Below are positions 18,738 through 28,276 of a stretch of 64,000 nt of DNA, one piece after another. The number at the start of each line of letters is the position of its first letter. Position 1 is the stretch's first letter. A program made the position numbers and the translations under genes. The notes below the pieces were generated by a model that was given only the letters and a program-made list of their open reading frames with translations, did no database searches and was not told the origin of the DNA. Location: assembly GCF_019219065.1 (NCBI RefSeq), contig NZ_JAHUWK010000002.1, forward strand, positions 1 to 64,000. Direction: 5' to 3'. The DNA comes from Duganella sp. sic0402 (GTDB lineage Bacteria; Pseudomonadota; Gammaproteobacteria; Burkholderiales; Burkholderiaceae_D).

Positions 18738-19721
18738 TTAAAAACGTGCGAGCACCGCGCCCCAGGTAAAGCCGCCGCCGACACCTTCCAGCATGATGTT
18801 CTGGCCACGCTTGACACGGCCATCGCGCACGGCGGCGTCCAGCGCCAGCGGAATCGATGCGGCCGAGGTATTGCCGTGCTGGTCAACGGTGACCACCATT
18901 TTTTCCATCGGCAGGCCCAGCTTTTTAGCGGTACTGCTCATGATGCGCAGATTGGCCTGGTGCGGGATCAGCCAGTCGATTTGCCCGGCCTGCATATTCG
19001 CCTTGGCCAGTGCCTCGTCCGCCACCTTCGCCAATACCGACACCGCCAGCTTGAACACTGCCGGGCCGTCCATGTACAGATAGGCTTCGCCAGCGGTCGC
19101 GCCGCCGAAGGTATGCGGCATGCACAGGATGCTGGAATGGCTGCCGTCAGCATGCATCGCGGTGGCCAGGATGCCTGGCTCTTCCGAGGCGCTCAGCACC
19201 ACGGCGCCAGCGCCGTCGCCGAACAGCACGCAGGTGGTACGGTCACTGAAATCGAGGATGCGGGAGAATACTTCGGCGCCGATCACCAGCACATTCTTGT
19301 GCACGCCGGCGCGGATGAAGGCGTCGGCGGTCGACAGCGCGTAGACGAAGCCGCTGCACACAGCCTGCACATCCACGGCCGCGCCATGGTTGGTGATGCC
19401 CAGCTTTTGCTGCACGATGCAGGCGGTGCTCGGGAAGCTGCCGAAGAAATCCGGGGTCGAGCTGGCAACGATGATCAGGTCGATGTCGTTGGGCTGCAAG
19501 CCAGCCATATCCAGCGCGTTTTTAGCGGCGTGTACCGCCAGGTCGGACGATTTCTGCTCAGGCGCGGCAAAGTGGCGCGCCGCGATGCCGCTGCGGGTGG
19601 TGATCCACTCGTCCGAAGTCTCGATGCCTTTGGCGGCGAGTTGATCAGTCAATTCCTGATTGGTCACACGCTGTTCCGGCAGATAGCTGCCGGTGCCAAT
19701 AATTTTGCTATACAGGGTCAT
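18738..19721 (-). CDS. fabH: 3-oxoacyl-[ACP] synthase III
   Basis: It starts fatty-acid synthesis by condensing acetyl-CoA with malonyl-ACP. The 327 residues have C122 in [13 protein letters not shown] as nucleophile, with the His in [10 protein letters not shown] and the Asn in [15 protein letters not shown]. The start is 16 bases after the plsX stop, so it is co-transcribed. Confidence 0.97.
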   Translation of the reverse strand: MTLYSKIIGTGSYLPEQRVTNQELTDQLAAKGIETSDEWITTRSGIAARHFAAPEQKSSDLAVHAAKNALDMAGLQPNDIDLIIVASSTPDFFGSFPSTACIVQQKLGITNHGAAVDVQAVCSGFVYALSTADAFIRAGVHKNVLVIGAEVFSRILDFSDRTTCVLFGDGAGAVVLSASEEPGILATAMHADGSHSSILCMPHTFGGATAGEAYLYMDGPAVFKLAVSVLAKVADEALAKANMQAGQIDWLIPHQANLRIMSSTAKKLGLPMEKMVVTVDQHGNTSAASIPLALDAAVRDGRVKRGQNIMLEGVGGGFTWGAVLARF

Positions 19722-19737
19722 GCCGTTTTACCGTCCA

Positions 19738-20799
19738 CTAAATAGTTGAGCTTGGTACTTCCTGTGTTTCGGTGTTACGCGGCATCAACTCGGTAATCAA
19801 GGTCGAGATATGCGGCAACACGTCATTTTTTGCAGCATCATACGCTCGCTTGATCGCCCACTCAAAGGAATATGCGTCGGCGCCGCCATGGCTTTTGAAC
19901 ACCAGGCCGCGCAGGCCCAGCAGGCTGGCCCCGTTGTAACGCGATGGCGACAGGCGCTTCTTGATGTTATTCAAGGCGCTGCGGCCGATCAGCGCACTCA
20001 GCATGGTCAGCGGGTTGCGGGTGAATTCGGATTTGACCGTGTCGGCGAAGAAGCGCGCCACACCCTCAACCGCCTTCAGCGTGACGTTGCCGGTAAAGCC
20101 GTCGCACACCACCAGGTCGGTCGTGCCTTTGAAGATGTCATTGCCTTCCACGTTGCCGTAGAAGTTGAGCGCGCCGCGCTCGTGATCGGCTTGCAGCAGC
20201 TTGCTGGTGGCTTTGACCACGTCATTGCCCTTGATGTCCTCGGTGCCGACGTTCAGCAGGCCGATGGTCGGGCGCGGGGTGTTTTCCATGGCCGATACCA
20301 GCACCGAGCCCATGATCGCAAACTGGTGCAGGTGGTGCGGTTCGCAGTCGACATTGGCGCCCAGGTCCAGCATATAGGTCGGGCCGCCTTTTTGATTCGG
20401 CATGATGCTGCAGATGGCCGGACGGTCGACGCCGCTCATGGTCTTCAGCACATAGCGGGCGACGGCCATCAGCGCGCCGGTATTGCCGGCCGAGACGGAG
20501 GCCTGGGCCTTGCCGTCCTTGACTTGCTCGATGGCGACGCGCATCGACGAATCCTTCTTGCGGCGCAGCGCCACTTCCAGCGGATCGTCCATGGTGACTT
20601 GTTCGGAGGCGTGCACGACGCTCAGGCGCGGGTGCGCGTCGGCGTGGTGCTTCTTCAGTTCGGCGCGGATGACGTCTTCGAGGCCAACCAGGATCAGCTC
20701 GGCCTCAGGCTCGCGTTTGACGAAGGAAACAGCTGCGGGAATAGTGACCGAGGGGCCGTGATCGCCACCCATGCAGTCGATAGAAATTTTGATTGTCAT
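19738..20799 (-). CDS. plsX: Phosphate acyltransferase
   Basis: It makes acyl-phosphate from acyl-ACP for PlsY, which begins phospholipid synthesis. It starts [20 protein letters not shown], the PlsX hallmark, and has [19 protein letters not shown] and [16 protein letters not shown]. At 353 residues it is a little longer than E. coli PlsX. It follows rpmF after a 147-base gap containing a terminator-like hairpin, so its expression may be partly uncoupled from the ribosomal protein gene. Confidence 0.96.
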   Translation of the reverse strand: MTIKISIDCMGGDHGPSVTIPAAVSFVKREPEAELILVGLEDVIRAELKKHHADAHPRLSVVHASEQVTMDDPLEVALRRKKDSSMRVAIEQVKDGKAQASVSAGNTGALMAVARYVLKTMSGVDRPAICSIMPNQKGGPTYMLDLGANVDCEPHHLHQFAIMGSVLVSAMENTPRPTIGLLNVGTEDIKGNDVVKATSKLLQADHERGALNFYGNVEGNDIFKGTTDLVVCDGFTGNVTLKAVEGVARFFADTVKSEFTRNPLTMLSALIGRSALNNIKKRLSPSRYNGASLLGLRGLVFKSHGGADAYSFEWAIKRAYDAAKNDVLPHISTLITELMPRNTETQEVPSSTI

Positions 20800-20880
20800 T
20801 GTTATGGCAAGCGGCAGAACCGCGACATCCGGAATCCGCGTTGGAACATGACGGTGTGCAAAACCAAATTGCAGCCGATT

Positions 20881-20917
20881 AAAAAAGAAAAAGCGATGCT
20901 ACACAAGTCAGCACCGC
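20881..20917 (-). terminator. Terminator or attenuator between rpmF and plsX
   Basis: On the minus strand an 8-bp stem (GCGGTGCT/AGCATCGC, one G-U pair) with a 9-base loop is followed by TTTTTCTTTTTT. It lies 30 bases after the rpmF stop and would lower transcription of plsX-fab relative to rpmF. Confidence 0.7.
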
Positions 20918-20946
20918 CTGTTTCTGGGTCCAGCAAAAACGTTCGA

Positions 20947-21129
20947 TTACTCGTCGTTTTTGGTTTTCAGGACTTTACGACCACGGTAGAAGCCGTTAGG
21001 GCTGATGTGGTGACGCAGGTGGGTTTCACCGGTGGTTGGCTCGATGCCCAGTTGTGGAGCAACCAGGAAATCGTGCGAACGGTGCATACCGCGCTTCGAT
21101 GGGGATTTTTTGTTCTGTTGAACTGCCAT
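20947..21129 (-). CDS. rpmF: Ribosomal protein L32
   Basis: A 60-residue basic protein of the large ribosomal subunit, starting [20 protein letters not shown]. It lacks the four zinc-binding cysteines present in L32 of many Gram-positives, as expected for this cysteine-free type. It is flanked by yceD and plsX, the conserved proteobacterial order. Confidence 0.97.
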   Translation of the reverse strand: MAVQQNKKSPSKRGMHRSHDFLVAPQLGIEPTTGETHLRHHISPNGFYRGRKVLKTKNDE

Positions 21130-21269
21130 GTTAATGACTCCTAATACATAAGTTCTAAAATTCTAACACAATCGACCGGCATACAACATGCGAATCGAGC
21201 CCTACTACTTTGCTACTGCTAACTTGCCAAGACTCGATATCACACGCGTATTGACACGTCCATTACAAA

Positions 21270-21770
21270 CTACTTATTCGGGGTGAGGCTCTTCAGAGCG
21301 TCGAAGGGCGAGATTTTCTCGCTTTTCGCCTTGTCCAGCAGGCTGGAATCCGGGCAGACATCGTGACGTGGCGACTGCGGCAAGGCCAGCAACGCTTCGT
21401 CTTCCACCAGGTACATCAGCTCCATGCTGCGACTTCCAACGATCACGTCGATCGATTCGTCGTCTATCGTTTCTTCAATTTCGTCCGCCTGTTCATCATC
21501 CTTACCCAGCATCAGCACGGTCGACGAATCGAGGTGGTGAGCATAAGGCTGCAGGCAACGCTGGCAGACCAGTTGCACGGTGCCGTTGACCGACAGCGTC
21601 ATCTGCGGGAAGCCCAGTTTGTGGGTGCTTCCTACTGCTTTCCAGGCAATCTCGCCGGAGGCATTCGCACACTCCTTGGCCAGGCGGGTCATTTCAGCAA
21701 CAGGCGTCACGCCTTCCCGGCTGCTGTTGGTCCGACAGAATTCAAAGGTGTCGATCACAAAAGCATTCAT
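21270..21770 (-). CDS. yceD: DUF177 family protein YceD (possible 23S rRNA accumulation protein)
   Basis: 166 residues, with cysteines in VCQRCLQPYAHH that form part of the DUF177 motif, and the later HDVCPDSS. DUF177 proteins precede rpmF in almost all bacteria and have been linked to 23S rRNA accumulation in E. coli and plants; the mechanism is not settled. It is the first gene of this long minus-strand block, with a good promoter just upstream. Confidence 0.9.
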   Translation of the reverse strand: MNAFVIDTFEFCRTNSSREGVTPVAEMTRLAKECANASGEIAWKAVGSTHKLGFPQMTLSVNGTVQLVCQRCLQPYAHHLDSSTVLMLGKDDEQADEIEETIDDESIDVIVGSRSMELMYLVEDEALLALPQSPRHDVCPDSSLLDKAKSEKISPFDALKSLTPNK

Positions 21771-21796
21771 TGCAGAGTTTCCCCGGAAAACCTGCG

Positions 21797-21826
21797 ATAA
21801 TAGCAGGGTTTTCGTATTTAAGTCAA
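21797..21826 (-). promoter_or_regulatory. Sigma-70 promoter of the yceD-rpmF-plsX-fab block
   Basis: TTGACT and TATTAT are spaced 18 bases apart on the minus strand, about 27 bases before the yceD start. It lies in the divergent gap with maf. Confidence 0.65.
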
Positions 21827-21894
21827 AGCCTTAGCGATTTATCTGGCAATCTGTCGCAAAAATCGCCGGCGACAAAGCATATAACATTCCCCTC

Positions 21895-22485
21895 ATGACA
21901 TCAAGTTTACTCGTACTGGCTTCCAGCTCTGCCTACCGCAAGGAATTACTCAGCCGCCTGCGACTGCCGTTCGAAGTGGCCGTGCCGGCCATCGATGAGA
22001 CGCCGCTGGCAGGCGAAACCCCGAGCGCCACCGCGCTGCGCCTGGCGCGCGACAAAGCCGCCGCCGTGGCGGCCAAGATGCCGGGCGCCATCGTCATCGG
22101 CTCCGATCAGGTTGCCACGCTGGACGATGAACAAATCGGCAAGCCTGGCAACCACGCCAACGCGCTGGCACAATTGCAGAAAATGCGCGGCCGCGAAGTC
22201 ATCTTCCACACCGCGCTATGCGTCTGGGATGGCCGCGATGGCACGCACCAGCTGGAAGACATCCAGACCGTAGTCAAGTTCCGCGACCTGCCGGACGCCG
22301 AGCTGGACGCCTACCTGCGCATCGAGCAGCCGTATGACTGCGCCGGCAGCGCCAAAAACGAGGCGCTGGGCATCGCCATCCTGGAGCGCATCGACAGCAG
22401 CGACCCGAGCGCCCTCACCGGCTTGCCTTTAATCGCGCTGACGGGCATGCTGCGCAACCTTGGCCTCACTTTCTTCCAACACTGA
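21895..22485 (+). CDS. maf: Maf-like nucleotide pyrophosphatase (YceF type, 7-methyl-GTP)
   Basis: A 196-residue Maf/HAM1-type enzyme that hydrolyses modified nucleoside triphosphates to prevent their incorporation. It has the N-terminal LASSSAYRKELLSRL loop, DETP, and IVIGSDQVATLDDEQIGKP with the acidic catalytic residue. The motif set fits the YceF branch, active on m7GTP in E. coli, rather than the YhdE dTTP branch; this subfamily call is inference. It is divergent from yceD and followed by a methyltransferase gene one base after its stop. Confidence 0.9.
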   Translation: MTSSLLVLASSSAYRKELLSRLRLPFEVAVPAIDETPLAGETPSATALRLARDKAAAVAAKMPGAIVIGSDQVATLDDEQIGKPGNHANALAQLQKMRGREVIFHTALCVWDGRDGTHQLEDIQTVVKFRDLPDAELDAYLRIEQPYDCAGSAKNEALGIAILERIDSSDPSALTGLPLIALTGMLRNLGLTFFQH

Positions 22486-22486
22486 T

Positions 22487-23212
22487 ATGACCGGCACTCT
22501 CTATTTAATCCCGAACACCCTGGGCGAAACCGAAGCGCTCGACTATGTGCTGCCCGAGCAGGTACAGCGCATCACCGCACAGCTGGACTACTTCGTCGCT
22601 GAAAACGCCAAGACGGCGCGCGCCTTCCTGAAACTGGTCGGCACCCAGCACCCCCTGTGCAAGCCGATGCAGGAAATCAAAATCGCCGAACTCAACGTCA
22701 ACACCCCGGCCGCTGCGCTGAAAGACCTGCTGGCGCCGTTGCTGGCCGGCCAGGACGGCGGCCTGGTCTCGGAAGCCGGCGTCCCGGCGGTAGCCGATCC
22801 CGGCGCCGACCTGGTCCGCCTGGCGCACCAGCACAACATCCCGGTGCGCCCGCTGGTCGGCCCCTCCTCGTTGCTGCTGGCCGTCATGGCGAGCGGCCTG
22901 AACGGACAAAGCTTCGCCTTCAACGGCTACCTGCCAACCGATGCCGCGCAGCGCACTGCCCGCCTCAAAGACCTGGAACAACGTTCGCGCAAGGAAAAGC
23001 AAACCCAGCTCTTCATCGAAACGCCCTACCGCAACGCCGCCATGCTGGAAGCCATGGCCGCCGCCTGCGCGCCGAACACGCTGCTCTGCGTCGCCACCGA
23101 CCTCAGCCTGCCAAGCGAAACCATCCGCACCATGACCGCCGCACAATGGAAAACCGCCCCGCCCCCTGACTTCCACAAAAAGCCCACCGTCTTCCTCCTG
23201 CTCGCCCAATGA
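22487..23212 (+). CDS. SAM-dependent methyltransferase, RsmI-like (tetrapyrrole methylase fold)
   Basis: 241 residues starting MTGTLYLIPNTLGE. It has the tetrapyrrole-methylase pattern: GGLVSEAGVPAVADPGADLV as the SAM-binding loop, then VRPLVGPSSLLLAVMASGLNG and FIETPYRNAAMLEAM. These also occur in RsmI, the 16S rRNA C1402 2'-O-methyltransferase. It is shorter than RsmI (about 285) and its N-terminus differs, so it is probably a paralogue. The substrate is unknown. Its start is separated from the maf stop by a single base, so translation is probably coupled. Confidence 0.85.
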   Translation: MTGTLYLIPNTLGETEALDYVLPEQVQRITAQLDYFVAENAKTARAFLKLVGTQHPLCKPMQEIKIAELNVNTPAAALKDLLAPLLAGQDGGLVSEAGVPAVADPGADLVRLAHQHNIPVRPLVGPSSLLLAVMASGLNGQSFAFNGYLPTDAAQRTARLKDLEQRSRKEKQTQLFIETPYRNAAMLEAMAAACAPNTLLCVATDLSLPSETIRTMTAAQWKTAPPPDFHKKPTVFLLLAQ

Positions 23213-23224
23213 AACCGGGGATGA

Positions 23225-24493
23225 TCAGATGCCGCGGGTATATTCGGTGACCCATTCGATGGCGGCTAGCTGGATGTTGTAGAGCTCGGCCGGGCGCATT
23301 TCCAGTTGTTGCAGCATGGCGGCCAGCGCGCTGCCGTCGCGGCCACGCTCAAGGTGTTCGATCAGGCTGAGCATGTTGCCATAGTCGCCAGAGCGGTGCA
23401 GCAGCGCCGCCCGCACGTCATCCAGTACGTTGACGCTATCCAGCACTTCCCGCATCTGGATCGAGAACAAGGTGTCCATCAGTGACATCACCCCCACCGT
23501 GAAGCCGATATCAGCACTCACCCGCTCTCCTGGCCGCCGGTGCGCCACCATCAGCTCGATGGTTTTGCCGCGCATGGTCGCCAGTTGCAGCAGTGGCGAG
23601 GTAAACTCCTGTGTCCCGCCATTTTTGACATACAGCAGGATTTGCAACCAGCGCTGCAACTGCCGCCGCCCCAGCACCATCAGCGCGTGCCCGACTGAGT
23701 TGATGCGCTGGCGTGCGCCTACCGCCGGCGTATTCACCAGTCGCAGCAGATTCAGCGCGATCAGCGCATCATGCTTGACGCCGCGTTCGAGTTCCTGATT
23801 ACTGGCACCACGGTCCAGTAATTCCAGCAAGTGCAGCACACCCAACTGCGAAGGCGAGATTTTCTTGCCGCTAAGGACTACCGGCCGCGCAAAATAATAT
23901 CCCTGAAAGTATTCAAAGCCCAGATCCATGCATTCCTGGAATTCCTCCGCCGTCTCGACCTTCTCGGCCAGCAGCTTCTGCTTCGGGTTCTTCAGCACCC
24001 GCGCCAGCGCCGACAAGGTGCCGGGCTGCATGTCCTTGATATCGACCTTGATCACGTCGCACAGCGGCGTCAGCTTTTGCACATCCTCCGACTGGCCGAT
24101 GACGTCGTCCAGCGCAAACTTGAAGCCCGCCTGGCGCAGCTCGTACACGCGGGCCAGCACTTCCGGCGTGGCCTTGACCGTTTCGAGGATTTCAAGGATT
24201 ACCTTGTCACTGGGCAAAAAGCGTATGAAGTCGCTCATCAAGCCCACCTCGTCGACATTGACGAACGCCATCTGGTCGCCCACCACCTGCCCCAGCCCCA
24301 GCTCGGAAGCGTGGGCGATCACGGTGGCGGTGGCCCGGGTATCGTCGGTGATGTGGGCGTCATTGCGGGAGGCGGCGTCGCGGAACAGCAGCTCGTAGGC
24401 AACCAGCCGCTGCCCCCGGTTGAGGATGGGCTGGCGAGCGAGAAAGAAATTATCAGCTAGTGTTGACGGCGCCGGCGGCGAGGCTGACATCAT
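23225..24493 (-). CDS. EAL-HDOD domain signalling protein (YuxH-like)
   Basis: 422 residues. The N-terminal EAL-type domain (about 15-205) has ELL in place of the EAL motif (AYELLFRD), but keeps the Asn (AFVNVDE), Glu (EILE), double Asp (LDDVIG), Lys (KVDIKD) and Glu (AEKVET). The C-terminal HDOD domain (about 205-410) starts LGVLHLLELLDRG. Proteins of this layout are usually regulatory c-di-GMP receptors or scaffolds rather than phosphodiesterases; activity cannot be read off here. It ends 12 bases from the convergent methyltransferase gene. Confidence 0.9.
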   Translation of the reverse strand: MMSASPPAPSTLADNFFLARQPILNRGQRLVAYELLFRDAASRNDAHITDDTRATATVIAHASELGLGQVVGDQMAFVNVDEVGLMSDFIRFLPSDKVILEILETVKATPEVLARVYELRQAGFKFALDDVIGQSEDVQKLTPLCDVIKVDIKDMQPGTLSALARVLKNPKQKLLAEKVETAEEFQECMDLGFEYFQGYYFARPVVLSGKKISPSQLGVLHLLELLDRGASNQELERGVKHDALIALNLLRLVNTPAVGARQRINSVGHALMVLGRRQLQRWLQILLYVKNGGTQEFTSPLLQLATMRGKTIELMVAHRRPGERVSADIGFTVGVMSLMDTLFSIQMREVLDSVNVLDDVRAALLHRSGDYGNMLSLIEHLERGRDGSALAAMLQQLEMRPAELYNIQLAAIEWVTEYTRGI

Positions 24494-24534
24494 GGGGAGC
24501 TCCCATTGCTAGGTTGCTACCAGCCTATACTGAA

Positions 24535-25494
24535 TTATGCGATCTTTACAACATTTTTCTTGCGAACCGGAGGGCGCCGCTCACCACTGTTGCGCGCGCC
24601 CATCGTCTGCGTGCCAGTCTCCAGGGTGAAGCGCGCGCCGGCATCCTGGCCCAGCGCCTTGACCAGCCACGGCATCACCTGTTTCAGCATCGGCTCCAGC
24701 GTGTACGGCGGATTCAGGATGAACATGCCGCTGCTGTGCAGGCCGCCGATTCCGTCCGGCATCGGCTGTTTGATGGTCAGCGTCACATTCAGCCAGTTGG
24801 CGGCCGGCAGCTGTTTCAGCTTGTCGGCAAACTGGCGCGATTCCATGCGCTGCAGCAGCGGATACCAGACCGCGTAGGTCCCGGTCGGGAAGCGGCCCAG
24901 CGACTCGGCCAGCGCATCCTTGGTCTTTTTGTAGTCCAGCTTGTCTTCGTACGGTGGATCGATCAGCACCAGTGCGCGGCGCGATGGCGGCGGCAGCAGC
25001 GCTTTCAGCGAGGCGAAACCGTCGCTGCGGGTGACCAGCACGCGCTGGCCGCGCACGGTCGGGCGGATGCCTTGCGCCGCCGCATGCTCGTCCAGCCTGC
25101 GGAAGTTATCCGCCAGCAGCTTGGCGTCGGCCGGGTGCATCTCGAACAGGCGCAGGCGGTCGTGCGGGCGCGCCACCTGCTCGGCGATGTACGGCGAACC
25201 AGGGTAGTAGCGCATCTTGCCGCTCGGGTTCATGCCACGGATCAGGTCGACATATTCCCTGATCTGCTCCGGCATGTCGGTCAGGTTCCACAGCGGGCCG
25301 ATGCCGGTGTCGTACTCGGCATTCTTGGCCGCGAAGCCGCTATCCAGCTCGTAGACACCCGCGCCAGCGTGCGTATCGATGTAGGTGTAGGCCACATCCT
25401 TTTGATTGAGGTACTGCAGCAACTGGATGGTGACGAAGTGCTTCAGCACGTCGGCGTGGTTACCCGCGTGGAAGGCATGGCGGTAAGAGAACAT
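24535..25494 (-). CDS. rlmJ: 23S rRNA (adenine-N6)-methyltransferase RlmJ
   Basis: It methylates A2030 of 23S rRNA. The 319 residues start MFSYRHAFHAGNHADVLKH, the RlmJ hallmark, and carry YIDTHAGAGVYEL and the catalytic DPPYE motif. The last 35 or so residues are a Gln/Arg/Lys-rich extension (TGTQTMGARNSGERRPPVRK) longer than E. coli RlmJ (280). It stands between the EAL-HDOD gene and rraA, all on the minus strand but with gaps of 41 and 71 bases. Confidence 0.94.
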   Translation of the reverse strand: MFSYRHAFHAGNHADVLKHFVTIQLLQYLNQKDVAYTYIDTHAGAGVYELDSGFAAKNAEYDTGIGPLWNLTDMPEQIREYVDLIRGMNPSGKMRYYPGSPYIAEQVARPHDRLRLFEMHPADAKLLADNFRRLDEHAAAQGIRPTVRGQRVLVTRSDGFASLKALLPPPSRRALVLIDPPYEDKLDYKKTKDALAESLGRFPTGTYAVWYPLLQRMESRQFADKLKQLPAANWLNVTLTIKQPMPDGIGGLHSSGMFILNPPYTLEPMLKQVMPWLVKALGQDAGARFTLETGTQTMGARNSGERRPPVRKKNVVKIA

Positions 25495-25565
25495 AAGCTG
25501 GTGATCCTGATTGATTCAATCCGACATTATCCCTCAGAACGCGCCCGCCACCAAAAAACTCCGTA

Positions 25566-26066
25566 TCAGGCCAGCTTCTGCTGCGCCACCAGCACGCCGT
25601 CCGCATCGGCGTAAATCCAGTCGCCAGGGTTGACCGGCACCCCGGCGATATGCACCCGCAAATTACGCTCGCCCACGCCTTTCTTGCCGCTCTTTTGCGG
25701 ATGCGCAGCCAGCGCGCGCACGCCGATGTCGCAAGCGTTGATTTCATCGCTGTCGCGGATGCAGCCATCGACGATGATGCCGGCCCAGCCATTGTCCTGC
25801 GCCAGCAAGCCGAGCTGGCCACCGACCAGCGCCCGCCGCAGGCTGCCGCCGCCATCCACCACCAGCACATTGCCGTCGCCCGGCGTTTCCAGCGTCGACC
25901 GCACCAGCGCATTGTCTTCATGCACCTTCAGCGTCACCACCCGGCCGGAGAAGCGCACCCGCTGGCCGTAGTGGCGGAACACCGGCGGCAGCACCGCCAG
26001 CCGTCCGTCCTCCAGCAGATTGGCGTTGTCGTCGCATAAATCAGTGGTGGCAAAGGCCATCGTCAT
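25566..26066 (-). CDS. rraA: RraA family protein (HMG/CHA aldolase-like or RNase E regulator)
   Basis: 166 residues with the RraA core: [39 protein letters not shown] and CIRDSDEI, where the Arg and Asp form the metal/substrate site of related aldolases. In E. coli RraA inhibits RNase E; in other bacteria close relatives are 4-hydroxy-4-methyl-2-oxoglutarate aldolases. The sequence alone does not decide between them. It lies 30 bases from the transporter stop on the same strand. Confidence 0.88.
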   Translation of the reverse strand: MTMAFATTDLCDDNANLLEDGRLAVLPPVFRHYGQRVRFSGRVVTLKVHEDNALVRSTLETPGDGNVLVVDGGGSLRRALVGGQLGLLAQDNGWAGIIVDGCIRDSDEINACDIGVRALAAHPQKSGKKGVGERNLRVHIAGVPVNPGDWIYADADGVLVAQQKLA

Positions 26067-26096
26067 CCTCCAGGACTATGATCAGATGACTAAATA

Positions 26097-27323
26097 TTAC
26101 GCGGTTTTCGGCGCCACCGTCACCCGCGTTTTGCTGCCCACGCCCAGCGCAGTCAGGATCACCAGCGCCTGGAACACGCCAATGAACACGAACACGCCAG
26201 CCGGATGGTTGGCGTCCATCAGCGCGCCGAACAGCAGCGGCCCTAGCGCCAGGCCGCTGTCCAGACCCGAATACACCACGCCGAACACGCGGCCGGTGGC
26301 GTTGGCCGGCGCCGCCGCGCGTATCATCAGGTCGCGCGACGGACCGGAAATGCCGGTCACCAGGCCGATCAGCCCCATCAGCACCACCGCCATCCACGAC
26401 GGCACCACCGCCGCCGCCAGCACCAGCGACAACAGCGCCGCCGAGCCGAAGGCCAGCATGATGATGCGGTCATGGTTGCGACTGCCCGCGCCGAGGAAGC
26501 CGCCATACGCCATGCCAGCCGCCGAAGCAAACATAAAGCAGGTATAGGACGCGGTGGCGGTCGACAACGACATGCCGTACAGGCTGACCAGGCTGGTGGC
26601 GGCAAAGGTCTGGATACCGGCCAGCGCCACCGCCGAAATCAGGAAGAAGGCAAAGCACAGCCACACCACCTTCAGCTTGAGAAAGCCGAGGGCGCTGGCG
26701 TCCGCCGTCACCACCTGGGCGCCTGCCATCGGCGCGGCCGCCGGCCCTGGCCGCAGCGCGTGGCGATTCCAGACCAGCAGCGCCAGCACCGTCAGCGGCA
26801 GCAGTGCGGCGCACAGCAGCGCGGTGCGCCAATCGGTGCGCCCCGCCACAAAGGTCAGGAACAGCGGCGACATCGCCCAGCCGATATTGCCGCTGATGCC
26901 GTGCACCGAGAAGCCATGCGCCAGCCGCGCCGTGGACACGCGCTGGTTCAGCAAGGTGTAGTCGGCCGGATGGAAAACGCTGTTGCCGCAGCCGGCCAGC
27001 AAAGCGCCCAGCATCAGCTGCGCATAGCTGTGTGCGCTCGACAGCATCACCGCCGACAGCCCCAGCAGCGCGATACCGCTGAACAGCACCGCACGCGCAC
27101 CGAGACGGTCAACCACAAAGCCGGCCATCGCCTGCCCCACGCCGGACACCACAAAGAACACCGTCATCAGCAGCCCCAGCTGCGAATAGCTGAGGCCGAA
27201 CTCGGGTTTCAGCCACGGTATCAGCGCCGCCAGTATCACATGGTAGAAGTGGGAAGTGCCGTGGGCCAGCCCGACCAGCGTGATCACGCGGGCGTCCTGG
27301 CGCCGCAAAGTCTTGTTATTCAT
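26097..27323 (-). CDS. MFS transporter, efflux type (transporter/AraC module 1)
   Basis: 408 residues with about 12 membrane segments. I chose the ATG at 27323 (MNNKTLRRQDARVITLVGLA) because AGGAGAA lies 7 bases before it. The first half has the MFS loop VVDRLGARAVLFSG and a motif GCGNSVFHPADYTLLNQR that matches, in position and form, GVGSSTFHPEASRVARAA of the Fsr-like transporter at 55245. The two are distantly related. The substrate is unknown. It is transcribed divergently from an AraC-type regulator, which suggests induction by its substrate. Confidence 0.85.
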   Translation of the reverse strand: MNNKTLRRQDARVITLVGLAHGTSHFYHVILAALIPWLKPEFGLSYSQLGLLMTVFFVVSGVGQAMAGFVVDRLGARAVLFSGIALLGLSAVMLSSAHSYAQLMLGALLAGCGNSVFHPADYTLLNQRVSTARLAHGFSVHGISGNIGWAMSPLFLTFVAGRTDWRTALLCAALLPLTVLALLVWNRHALRPGPAAAPMAGAQVVTADASALGFLKLKVVWLCFAFFLISAVALAGIQTFAATSLVSLYGMSLSTATASYTCFMFASAAGMAYGGFLGAGSRNHDRIIMLAFGSAALLSLVLAAAVVPSWMAVVLMGLIGLVTGISGPSRDLMIRAAAPANATGRVFGVVYSGLDSGLALGPLLFGALMDANHPAGVFVFIGVFQALVILTALGVGSKTRVTVAPKTA

Positions 27324-27414
27324 TGCTGCTTTCTCCTGGTTTGATTGCCAAAGTGTAAGCAATTCGCAGCAGTCTGATTTAAGATAGAGTGACAACATTT
27401 ATCGAATTTCCGCC

Positions 27415-28200
27415 ATGCCCATAGAAATCGTCCAGCACACGCGTTTCGACCTGCACAACGAACCGCCCACTGCCGAGAAGCCGATCACCATGTCCGGCCG
27501 CGACCTGAAGGCGGCCGCCGTGCTGGAACCGCACCTGCACAGCTGGGGCCAGTTCACTTACGCGCTGCAAGGGGTGATGCGGGCGGACGCCAACAACAGC
27601 AGCTGGATCGTGCCGTCACAGCGGGCGATCTGGATACCGCCGGGCGTGGTGCACAGCGTCACGGTGCTGGAAAACACCCATTTGCGGCCGATGCGGGTGT
27701 ACGCCGGCCGTGCGCCCTTCCCCGGCAATGAATGCAAGATTCTGGCACTGTCGCCGCTGCTGCGCGAGCTGCTGACGGCGCTGGAGCAGCACGACCAGCA
27801 GGAACCATCGCAGCGCCACCACCTGCTGATGGAAATGATCCTCGACGAAATCCCGCGCTGCGCGGTGCGCCCGGTGCGCGTGCCGATGCCCGAGGACAAG
27901 CGCCTGAAAGCCCTGTGCGACGCGCTGATCGCCGAACCGGGCGCCGAACTGACTTTGGCTGGCTGGGCCAACCGCGTCGGCGCCTCCGAGCGCACGCTGG
28001 CCCGCTTGTTCGAGCGCGAACTGGGCATGGGTTTCGTGCAATGGCGCCAGCAAGTCCGGCTGGCGCACGCGGCGCCGCTGATTGCGCGCGGCGTGCCGCT
28101 GTCCCAGGTGGCGGTAGAACTGGGCTACGCCAGCCAATCCGCCTTCTCGGCCATGTTCAAGAAAACCTTCGGCTGCTCGCCCTCAACCTTTTTTGGATAA
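27415..28200 (+). CDS. AraC-family regulator with cupin sensor (module 1)
   Basis: 261 residues. An N-terminal cupin/sensor domain (about 25-110, with HLHSWGQFTYALQGVM and WIPPGVVHSVTVLE) is followed by two helix-turn-helix motifs (about 165-260: ELTLAGWANRVGASERTLAR and VPLSQVAVELGYASQSAFS). It probably controls the divergent transporter at 26097-27323 across a 91-base gap. The layout is the same as the AraC gene at 56526-57335, and both resemble the NimR type of E. coli, which controls a neighbouring MFS pump. Confidence 0.9.
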   Translation: MPIEIVQHTRFDLHNEPPTAEKPITMSGRDLKAAAVLEPHLHSWGQFTYALQGVMRADANNSSWIVPSQRAIWIPPGVVHSVTVLENTHLRPMRVYAGRAPFPGNECKILALSPLLRELLTALEQHDQQEPSQRHHLLMEMILDEIPRCAVRPVRVPMPEDKRLKALCDALIAEPGAELTLAGWANRVGASERTLARLFERELGMGFVQWRQQVRLAHAAPLIARGVPLSQVAVELGYASQSAFSAMFKKTFGCSPSTFFG

Positions 28201-28276
28201 CAACAATAATAATCGTTCGTTAAGTTTTCTTTTTTTGTGCCGTTAACGTGAGCTTGGACAAAAGTACGGTACATTA

